This document shows positions 33,800 to 47,745 of a stretch of 64,000 bases of DNA, in pieces. Each line of letters opens with the position of its first letter. The stretch's first letter is position 1. The stretch spans positions 868,001 to 932,000 of the forward strand of contig NW_018344333.1 of NCBI RefSeq assembly GCF_002099425.1. The letters run 5' to 3'. Position numbers and translations under genes: made by a program. The stretch is from Phascolarctos cinereus. Lineage: Eukaryota; Chordata; Mammalia; Diprotodontia; Phascolarctidae. The notes below the pieces were generated by a model, which worked only from the letters and a program-made list of their open reading frames with translations, was not told where the DNA came from and did no database searches.

Positions 33800-34260
33800 A
33801 GTATGAAAAGCATCAGTAATTGTAGAAACCAGGAAAGGCCTCTTGTAGAAGTGGGGATTTGAGCTTTATCTTGAAACTGAGGGAAACTAAGAGACATAGG
33901 TGAGGATAGAGAGGCAATGAAAATATACTGAGAGAGAAGATAGAGTATGATGTATGAAGAATAGCAAGTAGGCCAGTGTAACTGGATCACAGAGCATGAA
34001 CTACATAGTAGAGTATGTATAGAAGGAAAATATAAAAATAATACAAAGGTTCAAAGGAGTAAATTATAACAAATATTAAACAAAAAAAATTTTATATTTG
34101 GCCCTGAAATTGAGAAGGAAATACTGGAGCTCTGAGCAGAGGGGTGACTACATTTTAGAAAATAACAGCTGAATGGGGGATGAATTGGAACTGAAGTAAT
34201 ACATGTGGCAGGGAAAACAATTAGAAAGATATAGTCAACCCTAGAAAGATTTGCTATGTG
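33800..34260. repeat. ancient dispersed repeat, family not assigned
   Basis: 'aggaaaggcctcttgtagaa', 'agcaagtaggccagtgtaac' and 'gctctgagcagaggggtgac' follow the same order as the element at 3265-3790. The two copies preserve overlapping but different parts. Confidence 0.45.
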
Positions 34261-35730
34261 CCCATAAGCTCAGGTGGTGGCTATGTGAGTGCAAAGAACA
34301 AGCCATATTCAGGAGATATTGTGAAAGTTGAAATACTTCTAATAATTTATATTGTTTACAAATGACAAAATGAAAACAAAACAAAATAAACAAAAACAAA
34401 GAAATAAAATAAAACAAAATGAACAAAAATGCCACAATTAACAACAATAATAAAATCCTTTAAAATGCCATCATAATGGGAAAAAAATTAAACTAAACCA
34501 AAAAATTCACTGCACTGTAATTCCAGGCTTGACTGCACAGACTTGGCTTAAAAGAGCAAGTTAAGAAATTTATTTAACTTCTCTGGACCTCAATTTTCTC
34601 TTCTATAAAGCAACCACAATGGAGTCTTGTCTCTACAAGATGTTCTTATTCTATTATTTATACATTCCTTAGTTCTGTGATAGTGATTTCTTTCTCAGAA
34701 TTGCAAAATTTCAGAGTTTCATCAAAAGTAAGCTATGTGTCTATTCTAAATTATATTTTAAAAAAAATATTTTGTAATATTCCTGAACACTATTATGGGA
34801 GGCTTCATCAGTAATTGCAAATGAATCCCATCAAGATATATTTCAATTATGTTATGATATAGATGGAGAAGCCATAGAGTTACACCGTTTTGACCATAAC
34901 AAAGGGTAGATCCTCAGATCCCTATTCAATTAAATCCCCAGTGGTGCTTAATGAAATGACCAAAAAAACCCCCAACATGAGACAAGTACCAAAGATAATG
35001 AGATATTAGGGTGATATGTAATAGGGTGGTATTCACTTTAAGGAATGGAAATAGGCCATGCAAAATATGAAAGAAATGTACTCATATTTCATTGTCTTAA
35101 GTTTCACCCTTAAATATAGTAATTTCATAATGTAAATTGAGGAAAATCTACCAGTGAAGACTGGTTAACTCATCTGTAGATCTGTTCTCAATAAGACTGA
35201 ATACTCAAATCTTAAAATGGATTTATGATCTCATTTGGTTTGATAGTTCACTACAATTACATTGATCACAGCCAACCCATGCCTATTCATTCTATTTAAT
35301 TCTTGCCCATTCTTCCTCCAAAGTTTCCCAGAAGAGATCTTCCTTACATGTTAGAGATCTTACCTTATCTTTTCTAACTTTCTACAATATCTGTGGAGCA
35401 TTCTGGTTTTCTACCTGTCTTATTTTTTCCATGTGAGCAGTCTATCTTCTCTTTCTATCACATGATTCTTTGGTGACCTCTTTAACTCCTGTGCTTATTC
35501 ATTGTTCTTCATATCATCTGCTTTCATTCACCATGTACCTCTCTCCATTGCCCACTGCATGATAGTTATTTTGAGTTCCCTACAAGTAATCATATCACGG
35601 CTCCACAGCAACTCTGGTAGAACAATAATAATGCAAATATTGGCCTTTACTTTAATTCCTGTGTACAATTAAGGAGGCTAATTGGGGATCTCTTCAACTC
35701 TGGGCCCAATTTGTTGGCTTTTTTTATTAT
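34261..35730. other. mostly unique sequence
   Basis: An A-rich AACAAAA-type tract lies at 34370-34440 and a faint MIR at 34510-34640. I recognise nothing in 34650-35730. Confidence 0.35.
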
Positions 35731-35740
35731 CTGTCTCAGA

Positions 35741-35875
35741 TATACAGAGGTAGAATAATGGATAAGCCTTGGAATCAAGAATACCTGAATTTAAAATTAA
35801 TATCAGGCACTCACTAATTGTATGACCCTTGGCAAATCACTTAACCTCTAATTGCCTCAGTTTCTTTCTATGCAA
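35741..35875 (+). repeat. MIR-class SINE, 5' half (split by L1)
   Basis: 'ttggaatcaagaatacctga', 'gtatgacccttggcaaatca' and 'taattgcctcagtttcttt' are the 5' and central SINE blocks. The element stops exactly at the L1 insertion, and its 3' half resumes at 47614. Confidence 0.8.
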
Positions 35876-36299
35876 TTTTTTTAAAGTTTATTAATTTATT
35901 TTCATTTATCAATAAGCACTTCCATGTGGTTTTGAGTTTAAATTTTTTCCTCTCCCTTCCTCCCCACCATCCTCCCCAAGACGTCACACAATCTTATATA
36001 GCCTTTACATTTACATTCCTATTAAACATATTTTCACATTAGTGATGTTGTAAGTAAAAATTAAAACCAATAGGAGGAAACATCAGAAAGAGGAAACAAA
36101 ACTCAACAGAAGAGGGAAAAAAAATTGCAATTCAACTTCCACAGTTCTTTCTTTGGATGTGGATAGCATTTTCCATCATGAGACCTCTGAAGATGTCTTA
36201 CATCATTGTTTTACTGGGAAGGGTTAAGTTTATCAATGTTAGTCATCACACAATGTGGCTGTTATTGTGTACAACCTTCTCTTAGCGCTGCACATTTAA

Positions 36300-39200
36300 C
36301 TCAGCATCAGACCATACAGGTCTTTCCAGGTTTTTCTGAAGTCAGCCTGTTCGTCTTTATTATAGCACAACAGTATTCTATTACATTCATATAACACAAC
36401 TTGCTCAGCCATTCCCCAATTGATGAGCATCCTCTCAATTTCCAATCCTTGGTCACCACAAAAAGAGCTGCTATAAATATTTTTGCACATGTGGGTCCTT
36501 TTCCCATTTGTTTGATCTCTTTGGGATATAGCCCTAGAAGTGCTATTGCTGGGTCAAAGGGTATGCGTATTTTTATAGCCCTCTGGGCATAGTTCAAAAT
36601 TGTTCTCCAAAATGGTTGGAGCATTTCACAACTCTACCAACAATACATTACTGTTCCAATTTTCACACATCTTCTCCAAGATTTCTCATTTTCCTCTTTT
36701 GTCTTGTTGGCCAATCTGATAGGTGTGATGTGGTGACTCGGAGCTGTTTTGATTGGCATCTCTCTAATCAGTAATGATTCAGAGCATTTTTTCATATGAC
36801 TATAGATGGCTTTAATTTCTTCATCTCAGAACTGTCTGTTCATATCCTTTGACCATTTATCAATTAGGAAATGGCTTGTGTTCTTATAAATTTGTCTTAA
36901 TTCTCTCTATGCTTTAGAAATGAGGCCTTTATGAGAGAGACTGGTTGTAAAAATTCTTTCCCAATTTTCTACCTTCCTTATAATCTTAGTTAAATTGGCT
37001 TTATTTGTGCAAAACCTTTTCAATTTAATTTATTCAAAAGCATCTGTTTTGCTTTTTGTAGTGTTCTCTATCTCCTGTTTGGTCATGAATTCTTCTGTTC
37101 TCCATAGATCTGATAGATAAACTATTCCTTGTTCTACCAGTTTACTTACGGTATCAGCCTTTATATCTAAGTCCTGAACCCATTTTGACTTTATTTTGGT
37201 ATATGGTATGAGATTTGGGTCTATGCCTAGTTTCTGCCATACTGTTTTCCAGTTTTCCCAGCAGTTTTTTTCAAAGAATGGGTTCTTATCGCAGAAGCTG
37301 CGGTCTTTGGGTTTATCAAATAATAGATTACTATAGTCATTGACTACTGTGTCTTGCATATTTAACCTGTTCCACTGATCCACCACTCTATTTCTTAGCC
37401 AGTACCAAGCAGTTTTGATGATTGCTGCTTTATAATACAATTTAAGATCTGGAATGGCTAGGCCATCTTCCCCTGCATTTCTTTTCATTAGTTCCCTTGA
37501 TATTCTTGATCATTTGTTCTTCCAAATGAATCTTGTTATTATTTTTTCTAACTTTATAAAATAATTTTTTAGTGGTTTGATTGGTATGGCACTGAATAAG
37601 TAAATTAGCTTAGGCAGAATTGTCATTTTTATTATATTAGCTCAGCCTACCCATGACCAACTGATGTTTTTCCAATTATTTAGGTCTCACTTTATTTGTA
37701 TGAAAAGTGTTTTGTAGTTGTGTTCATAGAGTTCCTGGGTTTGTTTCAGGAGGTAGACTCCTAAATATTTTATAATGTCTACAGTAAGTTTAAATGGAAT
37801 TTCTGTTTCTAACACTTGCTGTTGGGCTTTGTTGGTAATATATGGAAATGCCTGTGATTTCTGTGGGTTTATTTTATAGCCTGCAACTTTGCTAAAGTTG
37901 TTTATTATTTCAATTAGTTTGTTTTTGTTTTTTTTCTTTTTTTGGTTAGGCAATGGAGTTAAGTGACTTGCCCAGGGTCAGACAGCTAGTAAGTGTTATG
38001 TGTCTGTTAAGGCTTAGTGTATAGACAGAATGAAACCTATATGTAGGTGTTGTGAGGAGGGAAGGGAGGATGGTAGGTATACACTAGTGGCTTCCATCAT
38101 TGCCTTGGGACCAAACTACGCTCTCTTTAAAGGTTTTTTTCTAAGGTCCTCCTTAATCCAGGGCCAGTGCTCTATCCACTGCACCACCTAACTGCCCCCT
38201 CAATTAGTTTTTTACTTGATTCTCTAGGATTCTCTAAGTATATCACAGTGTTATCTGCAAAGAGCAATAATTTTGTTTCTTCTTTGCCTATTTTAATACC
38301 TTCAATTTCTTTTTCTTCTCTTATGGCTAAAGCTAACATTTACAATGCAATATTCAATAACAGTGATGATAATGGACATCCTTGTTTCACCCCTGATCTT
38401 TTTGGAAATGCTGCTAGCATGTCCCCATTACATATTATGCTTGCCGAAGGTTTTAGATAGATGCTATTTATTATTTTAAGGAAGACTCCATTTATACCTA
38501 TGTTTTTAATAGGAATGGGTGTTGTATTTTGTCAAAAGCTTCTTCTGCATCTATGGAGATGATCATGTGGTTTCTGTTGCTTTTGGTGTTGATGTGCTCA
38601 ATTACATTGATCGTTTTCATAATATTGAACCAGCACTGCATTCCTCGTATAAATCCTACCTGGTCATAGTGTATTATTCTTTTGCTAATTTCCTGTAATC
38701 TATTTGCTAATATTTTGTTCAAAATTTTTGCATCTATATTCATTAGAGAAATTGCTCTATAATTTACTTTCTCTGTTTTGACTCTTCCTGGTTTAGGTAT
38801 CAGCACCATATTTGTATCATAAAAAGAATTTGGTAAGACCCTTTCTTCACCTATTTTCCCAAATAGTCTGTATATTATTGGAATTAATTGTTCTTTAAAT
38901 GTTTTATAGAATTCACATGTAAATCCATCTGGCCCTTGAGATTTTTTCCAAGAGTGTTCATCAATGACTTATTCAATTTCTTTTTCTGAGATGGGGTGAT
39001 TTAAGTATTTTACTTCCTCTTTGTTAATCTGGGCAATTTATATTTTTGTAAATATGTATCCATTTCACTAAGATTGTCAAATTTGTTGGCATAGAGTTGG
39101 GCAAAATAATTCTTTAATATTGTTTTAATTTCCTTTTCCTTTGTGGTAGCTTCACCCTTTTCATTGTTGATACTATCAATTTGGTTTTCTTCTTTCTTTT

Positions 39201-40330
39201 TTTTTAAATAAAATTAACCAAAGGTTTATCTATTTTATTGTTTTTTTTCATAAAACCAGCTGTTAGTTTTATTTATTAAATAAAGTTTTCTTAATTTCTT
39301 CTTTGGTTTTCAATATTTCTAATTTCATGTTTAATTGAAGAGTTCTGATTTCTTCTTTTTCTAGTTTTTCTACTTGTATGCCCAATTCATTAATCTCCTC
39401 TTTTTCCATGTTATATATGTAAGCATTTAGAGATATAAAACTTCCCCTAAGAACTGCTTTCACTGCATCCCATAAGTTTTAGTATGTTGTCTCATTATTG
39501 TCATTCTCTTGAATGAAATTATTGATGGTTTCTATGATTTGTTGTTTGACCCAATAATTTTTTTAAGATTAGATTATTTAGTTTCCAATTATTTTTCAGT
39601 CTGTGTTTACATGGTCCTTTATTACATGTAATTTTTATTGTGTCATGATCTGAAAAGGATGCATTTAATATTTCTGCCTTTCTACATTGGATTGGTAGGT
39701 TTTTATGCCCTAGTACATGGTCAAATTTTGTGTATGTGCCATGTACTGTTGAGAAAAAAGTATATTCCTTTCTATTCCCATTCATTTTTCTCCAGAGGTC
39801 TATCATACCTAACTTTTCTAATGTTCTATTCACCTCCTTTACTTCTTTCTTGTTTATTTTGTGGTTAGATTTATCTAGTGCAGAGAGGGGGTGGTTCATG
39901 TCCCCCACTAGTATAGTTTTGCTGTCTATTTCTTCCTGTAACTCCCTGAACTTCTCCTCTAAGAATTTGGATGCCATAGTATTTGGTGCATATATGTTTA
40001 GTAATGATATTACTTCATTGTCTATGGTGTCTTTTAGCAAGATGTAGTTTCCTTCCTTATCTCTTTGGATAAGATCTATTTGTGCTTTTGATTTGTCTGA
40101 AATCAAGATTGTACCCCTACTTTTTTTTACTTCAGCTGAAGCGTAATATATTCTGCTCCAGCCTTTAACCTCTACCCTCTATGTGTCCCTCTTTTTCAAA
40201 TCTGTTTCCCATAAACAACATATTGTAGGATTGTAGTTTTTAATCCATTCTGCTATCTGCTTCCATTTCATGGCAGAGTTCATCCTTTTCACAATGGCAG
40301 CTATGATTACTGTGTCTTTTTCTCCATCCT
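36300..40330 (-). pseudogene. L1 ORF2 of the host copy
   Basis: Endonuclease plus reverse transcriptase of L1, interrupted by a SINE and by stops. From the N-terminus: the endonuclease runs from about 40330 to 39600, with 'NIYAPN' near 40000 and the 'SFSDHDTIKITC' block near 39650. RT follows, with '[20 protein letters not shown]' near 38755. The active-site F-A-D-D reads F-A-D-N at ~38255-38265, so a catalytic Asp is lost. The thumb and C-terminal region follow ('GEDGLAIPDLKLYYKAAIIK' near 37450, 'PFDPAIALLGLYPKEIKQMG' near 36540). The longest open stretches are 195 and 152 codons. Confidence 0.9.
37921..38199 (-). mobile_element. SINE with an unexplained internal filler, inside L1 ORF2
   Basis: Minus-strand SINE flanked by a perfect 11-bp duplication, tcaattagttt (37910-37920 and 38200-38210). 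The outer parts match the SINE seen at 18053 and 56157 ('aagtgacttgcccagggtca' and 'gggccagtgctctatccact' on the plus strand). Between about 38007 and 38143, some 135 bases that fit no part of that SINE replace a short stretch of its body. Confidence 0.85.
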
Positions 40331-40997
40331 TCCCCCCCCCGTTTATGCTTTTCTTTCTCCTTTTTCCTTTCCCCCCTCACTAGTGTTTTGCTTTTGACCA
40401 CTGCCTCCTTTAGTCCCTCCTCCTTTCTATTAGCACTTCCCTTTTCTTCCTCTTTACCCTTTCTGCTTTTTCCCTCCCTTTTATCCCCCTTCCCTTTTCT
40501 TTCCTCTTTTCCCTCCTACTGCCTATAGGGTAACTTAGATTTCTGTACCTAACTGATTATGTTATTCCCTTCTTGATCCAAATCTGATGAGAGTAGGGTT
40601 TAAACAATGCTCACCCTCCCTCCTTTCTTTCCCTCTGCTGTGATAGGTTTTTGGCATTTTCCTGTAATGTAATTTACCCTTGTCTGCCTCCTCTTTCGCA
40701 GTACATTTTCTTAAATCAGACTAATCCACTTACTTGGATCCATTTAATCCACTTCATTATGTATATATAATATATATATATATATAATATATATTTTATC
40801 ATGACACCAAACTCAACTTACATACACCCCCTTTATATATACTCCTTTAACATGGTGTAATAACAATACAATTCTCAAGGGTTTCAAGTGTCATCTTTCC
40901 TTGTAGGGATTTAAACAATTTGCCCTTATTAGCAACATATTGTATCTTTCTATATCATTTATCTTTTTAGGTCTGTCTTGAATCTTGTACTTGAAGG
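40331..40997 (-). other. L1 inter-ORF spacer of the host copy
   Basis: The L1 inter-ORF region: on the plus strand pyrimidine-rich 'cccc/tttcc' runs followed by 'acaatgctcaccctccctcc' and 'tgtaatttacccttgtctgc'. The same region occurs in the inner L1 at 43284-43950 and in the L1 at 51700-52260. A TA run lies at 40770-40797. Confidence 0.75.
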
Positions 40998-41007
40998 TCA
41001 AATTTTT

Positions 41008-43283
<2,276 letters not shown>

Positions 43284-44059
43284 CCTTTTTTTCCTCCTAT
43301 TTGTGCTTTTCTTTCTCCTTTTTCCTTTCCCTCCTTCACTAGTGTTTTGCTTTTGACTAACCCCTCCTTCAGTCCCTCCTCCCTTTTATTATCCCTTTCC
43401 CTTTTGTTCCCCTTTACTCTTACTGCTTCTTCCCTCCTTTCTTTCCCCCCCTTTTCTTTTTCCCCTCCTTTTTCTTTCTCCTTTTCCCTCCTACTGCCTA
43501 TAGGGCAGGTTAAATTTCTTTACCTAACTGATTAGGTTATGACCTTCTTGAGCCAAATCTGATGAGAGTAAGGCTCAAACAATGCTCACCCCCCTCTCTT
43601 CTTTCCCTCTGCAGTAGTAGGATTTTGTGTCTTTTCCTATGATGTAATTTACCCTTATCTGCCTCTTCCTCTCTCAGTACATTTTCTAAGATCAGATTGA
43701 TCCACTTATTTGGATCCATTTAACCCACTTGATTAGATTTTTTTTGTCATTACATCAAAGTCATCTAATATCCACCTTCTTTATGTATACTTCTTTAACA
43801 TGGTGTAATAACAATACAGTTCTCAAGAGTTGCAAGTGTCATATTCCCTTGTAAGGGCTTAAACAGCACTCACCCCCATTGACAACATATTGTATTTTTC
43901 TGTCCCATTTACCTTTTTATGTCCTTCTTGACTCCTGTACTTGAAGATCAAATTTTTTGTTGAGCTCTGGTCTTTTTATCAGGAAAGTTTGGAAGTCCTC
44001 TATTTCATTGAATATTTGTCTTCTCCCTTGAAAAATGATGCTCATTTTTGCTGGGTAGT
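43284..44059 (-). pseudogene. inverted inter-ORF spacer and ORF1 C-terminus
   Basis: 43284-43950 is the L1 inter-ORF spacer. 43951-44059 encodes the ORF1 C-terminal end: 'KMSIIFQGRRQIFNEIEDFQ' then 'TFLIKRPELNKKFDLQVQES'. This duplicates sequence that the host L1 keeps at 45483-45590. Confidence 0.85.
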
Positions 44060-45472
44060 AGCTTTTGGGATAAGAACCCACTCTGGGAAAACTGGAAAAG
44101 AGTATGGTAGAAACTAGGCATAGATCCAAAACTCACTCCACATACCAAAATAAAGTCAAAATGGGTTCATGACTTAGATATGAAGGCTGACACCATAAGT
44201 AAACTGGGAAAACAAGGAATAGTTTACCTATCAGATAGATCTATGGAGAGCAGAAGAATTCATGAACAAACAGGAGATAGAGAACACTATGAAAAGCAAA
44301 ACAGATGCTTTTGAATACATTAAATTGAAAAGGTTTTGCACAAACAAAGCCAATGCAACTAAGATTATAAGGAGGGTAGAAAATTGGGAAAGAATTTTTA
44401 CAACCAGTCCCTCTGATAAAGGCCTCATTTCTAAAACATATAGAGAATTAAGACAAATTTATAATAACACAAGCCATTCCTAATTGATAAATGGTCAAAG
44501 GATATGAACAGATAATTCTCAGATGAACAAATTGAAGCCATCTATACTCACATAAAAAAATGCTTTAAATCATTGTTGATTAGAGAAATGCAAATCAAAA
44601 CAACTCTGAGATACCATATCACATTTAACTGATTGGCCAACATGACAAAACAGGAAAATGAGAAATACTGGAGATGTGGGAATATTGCAACACTAATATA
44701 TTGTTGGTGGAGTTGTGAAATGATCTAACCATTTTGGAGAACAATTTGGAACTATGTCCAAAGGGCTACAAAAATGTGCATATCCCTTTGATCCAGCAAT
44801 AGCACTTCTAGGGCTATATCCCAAAGAGATCAAACAAATGGGAAAAAGACCCACATGTACAAAAATATTCATAGCAGCTCTTTTTGTGGTGGCAAAGAAT
44901 TGGAAATTGAGAGGATGCTCATCAATTTGGGAATGGCTGAGCAATTTTGATATATGAATGTAGTGGAATACTATTATGCTATAAGAAATGATGAACAAGC
45001 TGATTTCAGAAAAACCTGGAAAGACTTCTATGGTCTGATGCTGAGTGAAGTGAGCAGAACCAAGAGGACTTTGTACACAATAACAGCCATGTTATGTGAT
45101 TACTGATATTGTTAAACTGAACTCTTCTCAGCATTACAAGGATCTAAGACATCTGCAGAGGCCTTGGAATGGATAATCCTGTCCACATCCAAAGATAGAA
45201 TTATGGAAGTCAAATCTCTATCACTTATTTTTACCTTCTGTTGAGTATTTTTTCATCTTCCTGATGGTTCCTTCTACTGATTTTAATTTTTCCTTACAAC
45301 TTCACTAATGTGAAAATATGTTTAATAGCATTGTAAATGTAAAGCCTATATCAGATTGTGCTCCTTCTTGGGAATGGTGGGTGCGAGGAAGGGGGAGAAA
45401 TATTTTCAACTCAAAAGCATATGGAAGTATTTGTTGATAAATCAAGACAAATTAATAGAATCAAAAAAAAGT
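44060..45472 (+). pseudogene. sense ORF2 C-terminus and 3' UTR of the inner L1
   Basis: Starts 'agcttttgggataagaaccc' and encodes 'MNKQEIENTMKSKTDAFEYI' (44262), 'YPFDPAIALLGLYPKEIKQM' (~44785) and 'IFIAALFVVAKNWKLRGCSS'. ORF2 ends near 45110. The 3' UTR ends in a short A run at 45463-45470. Confidence 0.9.
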
Positions 45473-45482
45473 TCAAATTTTT

Positions 45483-46640
45483 TCTTGAGCTCTGATCTTT
45501 TTATCAGGAAAGTTTGGAAGTCCCTATTTTGTTGAGTATCCATCTCCTCACTTGAAATATCATGCTTATTTTTGCTGGGTAGTTGATCCTTGGCTGCAAT
45601 CCAAGCTCCTTTGCCTTATAGAATATCATGTTCCCTGCCATATGGTCTTTTAAAGTAGAAGCTTCAAGATGCTGTGTAATCCTGACTCTGGTTCCACGAT
45701 ATATAAATTGCTTCTTTCTGGCTGCTTGTAGCATTTCCTCTTTCGCCTGGTAAGTTTTGGAAATTGGCTATTATACTTATTGGCATTTTCGATTTGGGAT
45801 CTCTTTCAGGCGGTGAGCGATGGATTCTTTCTATCATTATTTTACCTTCTGGTTCCAGGACTTCAGGGCAGTTTTCCTTTATTATTTCCTGAAAGATACT
45901 GTCCAGACTTTTTTTTTTTCATCGTGATTTCCAGGTAGTCCAATAATTCTTGAGTTGTCTTTGCTAGAGTAATTTTGCAGGTCAGTTGTTTTACCCATGA
46001 GGTATTTTATGTTTTCATCTATTTTTTCATTTTTTTGTTTCTGTTTGACTGATTCTTGCTCTCATAGTCATTAGTTTCCATTAGTACAATTGTAATTTTT
46101 AGCATATTATTTCTTCTGTTTGTTTTTTACTTCCTTCTCCAATTGGCCAATGGTATCTTTTGTTTCTTTGTTTTTGTTTTTAGGCAACTGGGGTTTAGTT
46201 ACTTGCCCAGGGTCACACAGCTAGTAAGCATTAAATGTTTGGTCTGAGGCCGCATTTGAACTCAGGTCCTCCTGAATTCAGGGCCAGTGCTCCATCCACT
46301 GTGCCACCTAGCTGCCCCCAATTGTATTTTTAAGGGATTTGTTTTCTTCAGTACACTTTTTTTCCAGTTGGCCAATTGTGTTTTTTAGGGACTTATTTTC
46401 TTCGGTGTACTTTTTTTCCAAAAGGCCAATTGCATTTTTAAGGACTCTTCTACCTCTCTCATTTGACTTTTAAAATCCTTCTTGAGTTCTTACTAAGAAG
46501 GCTTTTTGGGCTTCAGACTAGTTCATATTCCCTTTTGATGTTGCAGTTGTGGGTTTGTTGACAATGTTGTCCTCTTCAGAATTACTATTTTGATCTTCAC
46601 TCTTCTCATAATATGAATCTATGGTATGCTTCATTTTACT
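45483..46640 (-). pseudogene. L1 ORF1 of the host copy
   Basis: Minus-strand ORF1, from a start near 46640 ('atgagtaaaatgaagcatac') to the inner insertion. The C-terminal part reads 'YKAKELGLQPRINYPAKISM' at ~45625-45565. The coiled-coil N-terminal half holds repeated 'ggccaattg...ttttta' units on the plus strand (46140-46440), with a SINE at about 46162-46317. Stops are scattered through it. Confidence 0.8.
46162..46317 (-). mobile_element. short CORE/tRNA-type SINE inside L1 ORF1
   Basis: Reverse-strand copy of the family at 18053 and 56157, full length, with an approximate target duplication: ccaatggtatctttt near 46147 and ccaattgtattttt near 46318. Confidence 0.88.
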
Positions 46641-47613
46641 CATGGTGTTTCTTTATTCCCTGGCCTTTAAAGAGATTGAGCTTGTCTGCTGGGGAACAGA
46701 GGACGCTGACCCAAGCTTCATGTGTTGGGAGTCTAGGTCTTGGCAACTGGCTTTATATGCTAGTGCCTCTTATGTTGGCAATTGGAGGCTGTAGGGTTCT
46801 GGCAGCTTAACCTGGTATTGGGCTGGAATCAGCAAGGCTGGAAGTTTCAGGCAATTCTAGGTTGTCTGCTTTTCCTTTCCTTTAGCTTTCTTCAGGTCCT
46901 TTTAGCTGGGTGTTGCAAGGTGTTTATGTGCCTGGAGCCCCTTTCAGTGCTGCCTCCCTTAAATATGATGAGGCACTAGAAGGCTCCTTTGCTGTAGAAT
47001 GCTGAAGTACCTGGTGGTTTTCTGAGCTGGCTTCCACCAGTTGCCCTGCCCTCACTGAGGCACTCAGAGGTCCAGGTGTTGGTGTTTGCCTGCTCTACCA
47101 CCTGGGTTTCAGGATCTCCTCCTGGTTGGCAGTTGGAGACTGTAGGGTTCTGACAGCTAACCTGGTATTGGACTTAAATCAGCAAGGCTGGAACTTTAGG
47201 CCAACTCTAGGTTGCTTTCTTCAGCTCCTTTCAGATGAATGTTGAAGGGTGTTTATCTGGCTGGGGCCCTTTGTAGTGCTGCTTCCCTTATTTTTGCTGA
47301 GGTACTTGGAGACCCGTTTGCTGCAGAATGCTGAGGCACCAGGATCTCCTCCTGGTGTGCTAAAGTGAGGCTTTCTGCTAGCTGGCTGGGATGCCTCCTA
47401 TTCCATACTGCTTCCCTTCCCCCAGGGAAAGAGTGGATTTTCCCTTTAATCCCTCAAGGTACCTGGGCTACAGCTCTGCTCCTCCCTGTCTTTCTTCTGG
47501 TTCAGCTGTTCCAGGGTTTTTTCTGGTATTATTTTCTGGGTTTTCAGAGATAGATAGGGGAGGGTGAGAATGACTACCTTTTTACTCCACCACCTTGGCT
47601 CCTTGAAGCAGAC
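46641..47613 (-). promoter_or_regulatory. L1 5' UTR with two ~351-bp tandem units
   Basis: GC-richer than its surroundings, as L1 promoters are. A block starting 'ttggcaattggaggctgtag' at 46775 recurs as 'ttggcagttggagactgtag' at 47126, 351 bp later. The two remain alignable for over 200 bp through 'aatcagcaaggctgga', 'ggtgtttat' and 'cagaatgctga'-type landmarks. The element's outer end is near 47605. Confidence 0.75.
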
Positions 47614-47745
47614 CTTCCTAAGCAAAATTGAGATAATAATGCCTACCTCCCATGGTTGTTGCAAGGATCAAATGAGATGACATGTGTAAAGTACTTTGCA
47701 AACCTTAAAGTGTTATATGATTGTTAGCTATTATTGTTATTTTTT
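47614..47745 (+). repeat. MIR-class SINE, 3' half (split by L1)
   Basis: 'gagataataatgcctacctc', 'catggttgttgcaaggatca' and 'tgtaaagtactttgcaaacc' are the 3' SINE blocks. It is collinear with the 5' half ending at 35875. Confidence 0.85.
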
